Positions 8,537 to 16,741 of a stretch of 64,000 nucleotides of DNA are shown here, piece by piece. The first letter of the stretch is position 1; each line of letters opens with the position of its first letter. Made by a program: the position numbers and the translations under genes. The notes below the pieces were generated by a model that saw nothing but the letters and a program-made list of their open reading frames with translations, had not been told where the DNA came from and made no database searches. Origin of the DNA: Streptomyces violaceoruber (GTDB lineage: Bacteria > Actinomycetota > Actinomycetes > Streptomycetales > Streptomycetaceae); contig NZ_CP137734.1 of the NCBI RefSeq assembly GCF_033406955.1, forward strand, positions 8,370,001-8,434,000, in the 5' to 3' direction.

Positions 8537-9937
8537 TCAGGCCAGCAGCAACGGCATGTCCCAGTCGGCCGGTGTGCCGGCCGCCGCGTACGAGTCCAGG
8601 GCGAGCGCGACACCGGCGGCCCCGTCGAGGTAGCCGGAGACGTCGGAGCCGAACGGCACCTTCGTCATCGTGAAGCGCAGTCCGAACGGCAGTTCAGGGT
8701 CGAAGGCGGAGACGAGGTCGGCGGCGATGCCGTCCCGCAGTTCGGCCAGCCGCGAGTCCTGCCACCCCTCGTTGAGCCGGCCGAGCTGGTGCAGCGCCCC
8801 GGCCCAACCGTGGCACAGTGCGTGGTCGTCGATGCCCCAGGCCGGCCGGGGGAGGACCAGCAGCCGCTCCACCGAGGCGCGGGCGAGGTCGGAGAAGTCC
8901 GCCCGGCCGAGCGCCCGTCCGGCCAGTTGCAGGGCGCGGGAAACTCCGGGAGCCCCGTAGCACCAGGCCGGCCACTTCGCGGTGCCGTCGTAGGCGGCGG
9001 GCCCCCGTTGCCACTGCGCGAAGGAGAGGTAGCCGGGCCAGAAGAGGCCGTACCGGTCCGCGACCGCCCAGGTCCGCAGCAGCGCGGCCGTCGCCTCCAT
9101 GGCCTCCCGCTGCCGCGGCACCCGCACACCCTGCTCCCAGGCCAGGGCCAGCAGGGCGAGCGGCCCGGCGACGCCGTGCGAGAGGCCCAGGTTGAGATGG
9201 CCGCCGGGGAACGCCGCCTCGGAGCCGATCCTGGGCGCGTCCAGGGCCCACCAGCGCGGCACGTCCGCGCCTTGGTGCTCCACGGTGCCGAGCGACAGGC
9301 GCACGAGGTAGTCGAGCACCGCCGTCAGCGGCTCCTCGCAGCTCTCCGCGCGGGCCAGCAGATAGCGGCCCACGCCGGTCAGACCACGGACCACCTCGTA
9401 GTGACCGATGGTGGGCAGCGGCCGGTCCTCCACGGGCGGCAGGACGGTCCGCACGAGGTCGCGCTGGTAGGCGTCGAAGCGCTGGAGCGCGGAGACGTAG
9501 CCCCCGGTGGTGCGGTGGGCGAGCAGCACGGCGAACGCCAGGGCCCCCGGCCCCTTGAAGACCCCGCCCGCGGTGCCGGGCCGCCCCGAGACGGCGCGGG
9601 TTCCCGCCGTGAGATACGCGTGGGCGCGCGGCACCTGCCGCGCCGCGTCCCGGGAGGCGCCCGCGAACGCCAGCGCCAGCCCGGGGCTGCCGCTGCCGAG
9701 GGTGAGCTCGGCCCAGATCGGCTCGGCCACCCCGTCGTCCGCCGCCTGGGCGGGGATGCGCGTGGCCGCCACCGTGGCGGCGGGGTCGGCGAGCCGGTCC
9801 AGGATCTCGGCGGAGACGGCTCCGGCCCGTTCCCGGAGGGCCCGAGGGGACTCGCCGGCCGGGGCCTCGCGCGTCCCGCTCCCGCTGAACCCGTCCATCG
9901 TGTGCTCCGGTGACCCGCCCTCGGTGGTGCCGCTCAT
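8537..9937 (-). CDS. lanC: Class I lanthipeptide synthetase cyclase LanC
   Basis: A 466-residue LanC-like cyclase, which binds Zn2+ to activate peptide cysteines for addition to dehydroalanine/dehydrobutyrine. Residues matching the NisC site are all present: His254 in LSHGVAG, zinc ligand Cys326 in WCYGAPG, and zinc ligands Cys375-His376 in CHGWAG. Repeating alpha-barrel motifs such as HYEVVRGLTGVGRYLL (179-194) are clear. The start ATG 9937 overlaps the lanB stop (ATGA), so the two are translationally coupled. The first 40 residues are low-complexity and not part of the barrel. No further lan gene follows before the sugar operon promoter. The enzyme looks catalytically intact. Confidence 0.93.
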   Translation of the reverse strand: MSGTTEGGSPEHTMDGFSGSGTREAPAGESPRALRERAGAVSAEILDRLADPAATVAATRIPAQAADDGVAEPIWAELTLGSGSPGLALAFAGASRDAARQVPRAHAYLTAGTRAVSGRPGTAGGVFKGPGALAFAVLLAHRTTGGYVSALQRFDAYQRDLVRTVLPPVEDRPLPTIGHYEVVRGLTGVGRYLLARAESCEEPLTAVLDYLVRLSLGTVEHQGADVPRWWALDAPRIGSEAAFPGGHLNLGLSHGVAGPLALLALAWEQGVRVPRQREAMEATAALLRTWAVADRYGLFWPGYLSFAQWQRGPAAYDGTAKWPAWCYGAPGVSRALQLAGRALGRADFSDLARASVERLLVLPRPAWGIDDHALCHGWAGALHQLGRLNEGWQDSRLAELRDGIAADLVSAFDPELPFGLRFTMTKVPFGSDVSGYLDGAAGVALALDSYAAAGTPADWDMPLLLA

Positions 9938-12900
9938 CGTCCGCTCCCGATCCCGCTCCCGCTCTCGTGCCGCCGGCGGCCGGCATGGGTGCGTACCGCG
10001 CCACGCAGCACCGCGTACCCCCGCGCCTCGGCCGCCCGGTCGATGCCGAAGAGGCGGTTGTGCCGCATGTGCAGCAGCGACAGGAGGGCCTCGTCGCGGT
10101 CGGCCTCCGGGGCGGACAGGATCAACTCCCCGTAGGCGCGCGGCTCGGGCGACTCGGACCACAGCGCGCCGAGGGACGGCGCCCCGAGTGCCGCCGCGGC
10201 CGACGACACCGCGCGGCCCGGCCCGATCAGCCGGTCGGCGACGGCCCGGTGCCGCTGGTAGACCTCGTGCTCCACGGTCTTCGTGAACATCCGGTCGACC
10301 CAGCCGCACCAGTCCCAGTCCCCGAGGGATTCCAGCAGCACCGCGTGCCCGAGCCCGGCGAGCACGGCACCGGGGAGCGCCCGCGCGGGGCCCCGCAGCG
10401 CGCGCAACTGCACGAGCGCCGACAGGCTGTCGGTGCGGAAGAAGCGCTCGGCGGCCTCCTGCACGGCCTCACCCCCGTACCGGTCGCTCTCGGGCCGGTA
10501 CGTGTCGAGGGCCATCGTCCGCAGGGCCCCGCTCTCGACGAGGGCCCGAGTCACCCGGCTGATCGCGGGCAGCACCCGACCGTTCAGCGCCCCGGGGTCG
10601 CCGTGGAACCGCAGTCGCAGATGCGGCTCGGGGTCCAGGTAGCGCAGGAAGAACCAGCGGTCGACCTCGTCCTCCACCTCGGAGAGCAGGGCGGGCAGAT
10701 GCTCGGTGAGCAGAGCGTCGTGGGCCGACGGTTCGGCGTACCACTTGACGAACAGCCAGTCCTCGCCCGGCAGATGGATCCGGACCGGAGCAGGCCGGAC
10801 GGGAACGGGCCGCACGGGCGGGACGGTCCGTCCCCGCGCCGGCTCGGCGCGCCCCGGCGCCGTGCGCCCGGTGGCCCGTCGCGCCGCCGCGAGGGGCACC
10901 ACGATCTCCGTGCTGTGCCCGCCGTTCCAGCCGAGCCCGGCGCCGTCCGCCGTCAGATCCTCGTAGAGGACGAACCGAGGCTGTGCGGCCGTCAGTTCGG
11001 CACGCAACAGGTCCCGGTCCCAACGCTCACGCAGGTCGACGGGGTACATCTGGTCGTTGCGCGCGATCTGCAGCCGGTCCGGTACGGCCAGCCGCCGTCG
11101 CCAGGCGTCGAGGCCCTGCTCCCATGCCCCGGCGCCCTGTGCCCGGGCCGCGTCGCGCAGCCGTCGGCCCGGCAGCCAGCGCCCGGGCACGGCCACCACC
11201 CGCCCGTACCGGACCCGCGGCAGATACGGCAGCGCGTCGTGCCCCGCCCAGTTCCAGCCCGACCACACGCGGGGCCGGGCGGTCGCGAGATCCATGAGGA
11301 ACCGGGCCACCGGCGGCGCCTGCGTGTCCAGGGCCAGCATGTGCGGCAGCACGGGACGGACCGGACGGCCGCTCCGCGGATTCAGCAGCCGCAGTCCGTC
11401 GGAGCCGGCGGCGACGAGCAGCGAGCGCCAGTCCAGACAGCGGGGGTCGCGCCGGTCGTCGGGTACGCCGACGGGGATGCGGTACGGCAGCAGCCGGGGC
11501 ACTTGGACGATGTTGAGCCCGCGCGGCTCGTGGGGCATCAGCTCGACCTGCGCCGTGATCACCGTGTCGTCGGTGCTCTCGGCGGCCAGCCGGGCGAGTT
11601 CGTCGGTGAGGCCGGCCGCCGCCGCGAACCGCCCCGCGGTGGCGCCCGCGGTCCAGGCGCCGATGTGCGGGCTGCCGAGCAGCCGGAACTCACCGCGGTC
11701 CAGCGCCGCGGTGCTCTCGGAGAGCACCTGGAAGCAGAGTTCGAGGCTGCGCGGCGGCGCGGCTGCGGGATCGTGCCCGGCGACCTCGCCGAGACGCCCT
11801 ACGACCTCGTCGGTCAGCACCAGGTCACCGCCGGACAGGACGGCCTCCTGCAACAGCTCGCCGATCATCGCGCGCCTGGGCCCGTCCGCCTCGTCGCCGG
11901 GGCCGCCGCGCGCGTACACCGGCTCCGCGCCGTACTCGGAGGGCAGGCCGAGTCCGCGGTGCGGGTCGACCAGCTCGCCCAACGGCACGGCACAGGCGGT
12001 GCCGTAGCGCTCGATGAAATGCTCGCGGTAGTCCCGCATGTACGCCAGCGTCGTCCACTGCGGGGTGATCGCCCAGATCGCGGCCGCGTACCGGCACACC
12101 TCCCGGCCGACCGCCTCGGGGACGACGAACTCCCCGGGCACGTGCAGATCCACGTGCAGAGGCGGCCGGGCGTGCGTGTCGTCGCCCGTTCCGGGGACGT
12201 CGAGTCGGCGGACCGCGTCCAGGGCGTCCTGCCAGGAGTCGCCGCCCATCCCCGGAGGATCCTGCTGATGCCGGGCGCAGGCCGCCCGTACGTCCCGCAG
12301 CGCCCGCGCGTCGTCGGGAAGCGCCCCGTCCAGGACCGCCTCGATGCCGTCGAGCAGCGCGACGTCGATGCGGTGCGGGGTGATCGAGGTGAGCAGGAAG
12401 CCGTGTTGCAGGAGACCGGCCAGCTGACCGTCGAGCCGCTCGGTGTCCAGCGCCGGGAAGCGTTCCGCCAGCGACACGAGGAGGTCCGCGTACGGCACCG
12501 GATTCCGCGCCCGCTCGCGCACGGCGCCGACCAGCGCGTTGTCGCGCACCGACTGCTCTTGCGCACCGGTACGCAGATACAGCCGCCCGTCCCGCACGAA
12601 ACACAGGTCGTTGAGTACGACGTCCACGCGCCGGCGGACGGACGGCTCCTCGAGCCAGGCCAGTACCCGTCGGCGCAGCCACGCCCCGTCGAGCCGGACC
12701 GCGACCTCACCGGTCCCCGGCCCGGCCTTGGCCACGGAACCGAACCGGGCCGTGCCGACACCCGCGAACAGGCCGAACGGGGTGGGGCGCGCTCCGGCGC
12801 GGCGGGCGTACCGGGTCAGGGTCCGCGCGGCGCTCAGGGTCCGCTTGCGCCCCAGGGCGGAGGCGCCCTCGTCAGTGGTCAGACGGGCCAGGCTGTGGGC

Positions 12901-13095
12901 CAGCGAGCCGCTGGCGACCCGGACCGCCTGGCCGAGCAGGGGATCGGCGGCGAGCTGCCGCGCTCCGGAGACCGGCTCGGCCGCGTCGACCGTGGCCGGA
13001 GCGGCTCCCCGCGGCCGGCTCGCCATCCGGACCAGTACGGGCTCCCGTACCTCGAAGACCGCTGCTGCCCGGTGGGCTTCGGACTCCGCCGCCAC
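9934..13095 (-). CDS. lanB: Class I lanthipeptide dehydratase LanB, full length
   Basis: A 1053-residue dehydratase of the NisB type. The long N-terminal glutamylation domain (about 1-700) converts Ser/Thr to dehydro-residues using glutamyl-tRNA. The C-terminal elimination (SpaB/thiopeptide-type) domain contains WLFVKWYAEPSAHDALL and WFFLRYLDPEPHLRLRFHGDP, both hallmarks of that domain. It is therefore a complete single-chain LanB rather than a split enzyme. GTG 13095 was chosen for the GAGGAG 7 nt upstream; a longer open frame runs into lanA in another frame and is spurious. It follows lanA by 83 bp containing a hairpin, and its stop overlaps the lanC start. Confidence 0.93.
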   Translation of the reverse strand: MAAESEAHRAAAVFEVREPVLVRMASRPRGAAPATVDAAEPVSGARQLAADPLLGQAVRVASGSLAHSLARLTTDEGASALGRKRTLSAARTLTRYARRAGARPTPFGLFAGVGTARFGSVAKAGPGTGEVAVRLDGAWLRRRVLAWLEEPSVRRRVDVVLNDLCFVRDGRLYLRTGAQEQSVRDNALVGAVRERARNPVPYADLLVSLAERFPALDTERLDGQLAGLLQHGFLLTSITPHRIDVALLDGIEAVLDGALPDDARALRDVRAACARHQQDPPGMGGDSWQDALDAVRRLDVPGTGDDTHARPPLHVDLHVPGEFVVPEAVGREVCRYAAAIWAITPQWTTLAYMRDYREHFIERYGTACAVPLGELVDPHRGLGLPSEYGAEPVYARGGPGDEADGPRRAMIGELLQEAVLSGGDLVLTDEVVGRLGEVAGHDPAAAPPRSLELCFQVLSESTAALDRGEFRLLGSPHIGAWTAGATAGRFAAAAGLTDELARLAAESTDDTVITAQVELMPHEPRGLNIVQVPRLLPYRIPVGVPDDRRDPRCLDWRSLLVAAGSDGLRLLNPRSGRPVRPVLPHMLALDTQAPPVARFLMDLATARPRVWSGWNWAGHDALPYLPRVRYGRVVAVPGRWLPGRRLRDAARAQGAGAWEQGLDAWRRRLAVPDRLQIARNDQMYPVDLRERWDRDLLRAELTAAQPRFVLYEDLTADGAGLGWNGGHSTEIVVPLAAARRATGRTAPGRAEPARGRTVPPVRPVPVRPAPVRIHLPGEDWLFVKWYAEPSAHDALLTEHLPALLSEVEDEVDRWFFLRYLDPEPHLRLRFHGDPGALNGRVLPAISRVTRALVESGALRTMALDTYRPESDRYGGEAVQEAAERFFRTDSLSALVQLRALRGPARALPGAVLAGLGHAVLLESLGDWDWCGWVDRMFTKTVEHEVYQRHRAVADRLIGPGRAVSSAAAALGAPSLGALWSESPEPRAYGELILSAPEADRDEALLSLLHMRHNRLFGIDRAAEARGYAVLRGAVRTHAGRRRHESGSGIGSGR

Positions 13096-13122
13096 GTGTG
13101 TGCTCCTCGCCGTCGTACGGAA

Positions 13123-13149
13123 AGCGGGGCGGACTCGGGCCGCCCCGCT
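13123..13149 (-). terminator. Attenuator-like hairpin between lanA and lanB
   Basis: A perfect 10-bp stem (AGCGGGGCGG / CCGCCCCGCT, 7-nt loop) is read on the minus strand 30 bp after the lanA stop and is followed by TTTCC. Partial terminators in this position are typical of lanthipeptide operons, giving more precursor than enzyme mRNA. That role is inferred here. Confidence 0.65.
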
Positions 13150-13178
13150 CGGAAGAGCCCCGAGGGGGCCTCGGTCCG

Positions 13179-13340
13179 TCAGCAGCAGATGGGGCAGCGC
13201 GTGCCGATCGCGTAGCTGCTCGGCGACGTGAAGGTGCCCTCGCCGAACGACGCGGCCTGCTCCGGGAGATCGGAGACGCGCAGGTCCAGGTCGAGGTCGA
13301 GCTCGGGGGCTTCGTGGGACAGAACGATCTCGGTACGCAT
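13179..13340 (-). CDS. lanA: Class I lanthipeptide precursor peptide
   Basis: A 53-residue prepeptide. The acidic leader (about 1-30) contains ELDLDLDLRVSDL, which resembles the FxLD/FNLD-type recognition motif used by LanB. The presumptive core (about 31-53) is rich in Ser/Thr (Ser31, Thr36, Thr38, Ser39, Ser41, Ser42, Thr47) and ends TRCPICC, so all three cysteines (49, 52, 53) lie in the last five residues. Up to three (methyl)lanthionine rings could form. AAGGGAG lies 5 nt before ATG 13340. It is the first gene of lanA-lanB-lanC. The cleavage site is not obvious and no lanP or lanT is next door. I do not recognise the product as a named lantibiotic. Confidence 0.88.
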   Translation of the reverse strand: MRTEIVLSHEAPELDLDLDLRVSDLPEQAASFGEGTFTSPSSYAIGTRCPICC

Positions 13341-13381
13341 GCTTCTCCCTTGGGTGTTGGGGTGCACGGACTCGAAACGCA

Positions 13382-13399
13382 GGGCCCCGGTCGGGGCCC
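13382..13399. promoter_or_regulatory. 18-bp palindrome upstream of lanA
   Basis: The arms GGGCCCCG and CGGGGCCC flank a 2-bp centre, 42 bp upstream of the lanA start. It could be an operator or a 5' UTR hairpin (7-bp stem, 4-nt loop). The rest of 13341-13533 shows no strong promoter hexamers. Confidence 0.4.
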
Positions 13400-13533
13400 G
13401 GACATGCGCAACCATTGCCCACGCCACTGACAGTCGGTAGACGAAAACGAGCCATTGATCAAGTGTCGGCCGCTCGCGGGGATATGGGGCGCAACGGGCC
13501 CCGCGCCCAGCCCGCCCGGAGCCGCGGGGACGG

Positions 13534-14310
13534 TCAGACCGCCGTGGCGAACGCGGTGACGGCGTCGGCCAGGTCGGCCGGAGCCTCCAGCGGGATCAGG
13601 TGCCCGGTGCGGGGGACCACCACGAAGTCGGCTCGGGCGAGGTAGGGCACCAGGTTGTCGCGGAGTACACCGGCCGGTTCCACCTGGTCGTGTTCTCCGG
13701 CGACCACGAGAGCGGGCACGTCGATCCGGCGGGTGTGCTCGGTGATGTCCTGCGCGATGCCGCGCAGGGGCCACTCGATGCGGGCGGCGTCGGTGACGTT
13801 CCGTGAATCGGTCACGATCCGCGCCTTGAGCGCGGCGGGCAGCTCGGTCGCCGTGAGGACGTGGTCCCGTGCCCCGGCCACGGACTCGGCGGAGTCGTAG
13901 GCGTGGGACAGGGCTTCCCGGTACTCGGGAGTGACCCGGGCGGCGGGCTTCGCGGGTCCGGAGCCGACGAGAACGATTGCGCGCAGCCCCGCGGGCCGGG
14001 TGGCCGCCACCAGCTGGGCGACCTTACCCCCCATCGAATGTCCCACCAGCACGTAGTCGGTGATGCCCGCGTCCGCGAGTACGGCGAGCGTGTCGTCGGC
14101 GAACCGACCGAGCGTGTAGGGGCCGGGGAGCGCCCTCGACCGGCCCCACCCGCGGAAGTCGACCGCGGCCACGGCACGGCCCGGCAGGCGGTCGACGACG
14201 AGGTCCCAGGTGCGGGCGGAACCACCCCAGTAGTGAAGGAACACAAGGGTCGGCCCGGTCCCGGTCCGATGGTCGTAAACGGGCACAAGCGTGTGCTGCG
14301 TGGTGCTCAT
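13534..14310 (-). CDS. Alpha/beta fold hydrolase
   Basis: A 258-residue soluble alpha/beta hydrolase. The oxyanion region HYWGGSART (26-34), nucleophile elbow VGHSMGGK (89-96, Ser92), acidic residue in GEHDQVEP and histidine in PRTGHLIPLE give a complete triad. The length and layout match esterase/haloperoxidase-like members. The gene is transcribed divergently from the AraC-type regulator 94 bp away (start to start), which makes that regulator its probable controller. The start ATG 14310 has GAGAAGAG upstream. The substrate cannot be assigned. Confidence 0.88.
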   Translation of the reverse strand: MSTTQHTLVPVYDHRTGTGPTLVFLHYWGGSARTWDLVVDRLPGRAVAAVDFRGWGRSRALPGPYTLGRFADDTLAVLADAGITDYVLVGHSMGGKVAQLVAATRPAGLRAIVLVGSGPAKPAARVTPEYREALSHAYDSAESVAGARDHVLTATELPAALKARIVTDSRNVTDAARIEWPLRGIAQDITEHTRRIDVPALVVAGEHDQVEPAGVLRDNLVPYLARADFVVVPRTGHLIPLEAPADLADAVTAFATAV

Positions 14311-14404
14311 GATGGCTCTTCTCGTTCGATGCCCGGGGCGGCTGCCCCGTGTGTCCATCGAACCCCTCGCACCCGGACCGGGCATCGGCGTGAGCGGTCG
14401 CGCG

Positions 14405-15289
14405 ATGGTGAAAACTGGACACGTGAGCGAGATCCGGCAGATGACCTACCAGCCCCCCGGCCGCGGCGCCGCCTCGGTCGAGACGATGACGTTCGGCCGC
14501 CTCCGCGAGCTGAACGACGGCGGCACGCAGCGCGCCGACTTCCACGTCCTTGCCGCCGTCGACGCCGGACGCGGCTCCGTCACGGTCGACTTCCGCCTCC
14601 ACCCCCTCCAGGACCGGTCCGCGGTGTGGATTCCCCCCGGCGCGGTGCACCGGTGGGACGACGTCGCCGAGGTGGAGGGGGACCTCGTACTGTTCGTGCC
14701 GACCGCTCCCGTCACCCACGCCACCCGCGAACTCGTCGCCTCCCCCGACCCGGCAGCGCACTGGATCGTCCCCGCCGCCGACTGGCCCTTCGTCGACGCG
14801 GCGCGCGGCCATCTCCGCCTCGAAGCGTCCGCCCCACCGAGTGACTCCTCGACGGAACTGCCCGCGATCCTGCTCTCCGCACTCATCGCGCGGCTGCACC
14901 CGCCGCACGCCGAAGCACGACTCGCCCATCCGGTGTTCCGCCTGTTCCGCTCCAGCGTCGAGGCGAACTTCCGGCAGCACCACGACGCCGGCTACTACGC
15001 CCGCACGCTGGGATACGCGCCCCGCACCCTCTCACGTGCGGTGCGGCAGGCCACCGGCCGTACGGCGAAGGCATACGTCGTGGAACGGCTCGTGCTGGAG
15101 GCCAAGCGGCTCCTCGCGCACGAGCGACTCACCGCCGCCCGCTGCGCCGGCGTCCTGGGCTTCCCCGACGCGTCCAACTTCTCGGTGTTCTTCCACAAGG
15201 CCACGGGTGAGCGTCCGGGCGCGTGGCAGGCGGCGGCGACCGGCCCCGGGGTTCCGACCGCCTCGACGCCGCCGGAGCCCGTCACGTGA
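14405..15289 (+). CDS. AraC family transcriptional regulator
   Basis: A regulator of about 294 residues. The N-terminal part looks like a cupin-type effector domain with the AraC-ligand pattern DRSAVWIPPGAVHRWDDV. The C-terminus carries the double helix-turn-helix: YYARTLGYAPRTLSRAVRQATGRTAKAYVVERLVLEAKRLL followed by a second helix pair ending VLGFPDASNFSVFFHKATGERPGAW. The start is uncertain: ATG 14405 or GTG 14423, both weakly preceded by purines. Divergent to the alpha/beta hydrolase, it likely activates or represses that gene in response to a small molecule. Confidence 0.85.
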   Translation: MVKTGHVSEIRQMTYQPPGRGAASVETMTFGRLRELNDGGTQRADFHVLAAVDAGRGSVTVDFRLHPLQDRSAVWIPPGAVHRWDDVAEVEGDLVLFVPTAPVTHATRELVASPDPAAHWIVPAADWPFVDAARGHLRLEASAPPSDSSTELPAILLSALIARLHPPHAEARLAHPVFRLFRSSVEANFRQHHDAGYYARTLGYAPRTLSRAVRQATGRTAKAYVVERLVLEAKRLLAHERLTAARCAGVLGFPDASNFSVFFHKATGERPGAWQAAATGPGVPTASTPPEPVT

Positions 15290-15330
15290 TCAGCCGCGGC
15301 GGGGGCTGCCCGGCCGCCGCGCCCAGGTGG

Positions 15331-16122
15331 TCATCCCGAGGCCGGAGCCAGCACCACGAAGTCCGCCTTCGACGGATCGAGGCACACCGCCAGACGTCCG
15401 ACGCCCTCCGCGTCGGCAGGCCCCATCTGCACGCTGCCGCCATGCGCCGTGACCGCGGAGACCGCGGCGTCGCAGTCGGTGACGGCGAACACCGGGTGCC
15501 AGTACGCCCGGCCGCCCGTCAGGGTGAGATCCCGCTCGTCGAGCTGCATCAGGCCGCCGTGCATCCGGTCCTCGGACAGGCCGGAAGGAGTGATGAGGGA
15601 GTACGTGCCTTCGCCGCCCGGCACCGCCATGTCGCCGAACCGCCAGCCCAGGACCCCGCCGTAGAACTCCTTGGCCGCCGCGGCGTCGCTCGTGTACAGC
15701 TCCGTCCAGCACAGCGTCCCGGGCTGGTCCACGAGCTCGACGCCCCTGGTCCGGCCCGGCTGCCATACGGCGAACTGACCGCCGGACGGGTCACTGTACT
15801 GAGCCATCCGGCCCCAGTCGTCCAGGTCCGTCGGCGCCACCCGCACCGTGCCGCCGGCGCGCTGCACCGCCTGAGTGGTGGCGTCCGCGTCGGTGACGGA
15901 GTAGTAGATCATCCAGGCGGAGCGCGCGCCTTCTTCGGTGAGCCTGCCGAGACCGGCGACGATCTTGCCGTCCTTGCGGAACATGCCGCCTTCCGCGTCT
16001 TCCCCCATGGCCTCGTACGTCCACCCGAACACGCCGCCGTAGAAGGCCGCCGTCCCGGCGACGTCCGGGGACCCGAGGTCGAGCCAGCAGGGGGAGCCGG
16101 GGGCGAAGTCGTTGGTGATCAC
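15331..16122 (-). CDS. VOC (glyoxalase/bleomycin-resistance fold) family protein, two domains
   Basis: A 263-residue protein made of two tandem VOC domains (about 8-125 and 140-262). Each starts with a WLDLGSPDVAGTAAFYGGVFGW-like or WTELYTSDAAAAKEFYGGVLGW-like strand-helix signature. This two-domain form resembles the CFP32/hydroxylase-associated family of actinomycetes, whose reaction is generally undefined. GTG 16122 is chosen because AAAGGGA lies 6 nt upstream and the first VOC strand follows directly. It stands alone, between the AraC gene (convergent) and marR (same strand, 101 bp upstream). Confidence 0.85.
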   Translation of the reverse strand: MITNDFAPGSPCWLDLGSPDVAGTAAFYGGVFGWTYEAMGEDAEGGMFRKDGKIVAGLGRLTEEGARSAWMIYYSVTDADATTQAVQRAGGTVRVAPTDLDDWGRMAQYSDPSGGQFAVWQPGRTRGVELVDQPGTLCWTELYTSDAAAAKEFYGGVLGWRFGDMAVPGGEGTYSLITPSGLSEDRMHGGLMQLDERDLTLTGGRAYWHPVFAVTDCDAAVSAVTAHGGSVQMGPADAEGVGRLAVCLDPSKADFVVLAPASG

Positions 16123-16222
16123 GGACGTTCCCTTTCGCAGTTCCTGTGTGATCCAGCGTGACACTCCGTGGTGACTCTCGCCCGTCGCGCCGGCACACCG
16201 TGTGGTGGCGGGGCCGGGACGG

Positions 16223-16675
16223 TTACAGCCGGTCCAGGACGGCGGCCAGTGTTTCGACCTCCTGCGTGGAGAGCTTGTCGGTGAAGTGGCGGCGTACCGC
16301 GGCGTCCAGGCCGGGGTACACGGCGGTGATGGCCTGATGCCCGGCGTCCGTGAGAGCGACGATCACGCCGTTGGCGCGCCGCCGGGTGACGAGTTCGCGC
16401 TTGCTCATGCGGGTGAGCTGGTGGGAGACGCGGGTGCGGTCCCAGCCGAGCGACGCGGCGAGTTCGCTCTGGCGCAAGGCGCCTCCCGCCTTGTTGAGGT
16501 CGGCGAGGATGGTCAGGTCCGGCTCGGAGAGGCCCGCCGCCTCCGCGGCGTCGGCTATCACGCGGGTTCGGACCACCTCGTGGGCGCGCTTGAAGGCGGA
16601 CCACAGACCGATGGGATCCAGTGCTGCCTCGCTCGTGCCCTCCTGCGGATCGGGAGCCCGGCCGCGTGTTGACAT
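16223..16675 (-). CDS. MarR family transcriptional regulator
   Basis: A 150-residue winged-helix repressor. The recognition region reads LRQSELAASLGWDRTRVSHQLTRM, followed by the wing with KRELVTRRRANGVIVALTDAG. The ATG start at 16675 lies exactly at the centre of a perfect palindrome GTTGACATGTCAAC, and a second near-identical copy is 28 bp upstream. The protein is therefore probably autoregulated by binding across its own start codon, and it controls the divergent Gal80-like oxidoreductase gene. AGGAAGG lies 10 nt before the start. Confidence 0.9.
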   Translation of the reverse strand: MSTRGRAPDPQEGTSEAALDPIGLWSAFKRAHEVVRTRVIADAAEAAGLSEPDLTILADLNKAGGALRQSELAASLGWDRTRVSHQLTRMSKRELVTRRRANGVIVALTDAGHQAITAVYPGLDAAVRRHFTDKLSTQEVETLAAVLDRL

Positions 16676-16709
16676 GTCAACGCACCCTTCCTAATGTTGA
16701 GATGTCAAC
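16668..16709. promoter_or_regulatory. Pair of palindromic operators for the MarR regulator
   Basis: GTTGACATGTCAAC (16668-16681, perfect) and GTTGAGATGTCAAC (16696-16709, one mismatch) lie 28 bp centre to centre in the divergent marR/oxidoreductase region. The first overlaps the marR start codon. Confidence 0.75.
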
Positions 16710-16741
16710 GCTAGCAGGTCCGTTGGAAAAGGTGACGAATC

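Noticed and set aside
9910..13215. A 1101-codon open frame on the plus strand
   Set aside because: It is antisense to lanB. Its composition (Arg, Gly, Pro, His rich) and lack of any domain show that it is a by-product of GC-rich codon bias.
13179..13455. lanB extended upstream to 13455 or lanA extended to 13427
   Set aside because: Both extensions translate intergenic DNA; the ribosome sites at GTG 13095 and ATG 13340 define normal-length LanB and precursor.
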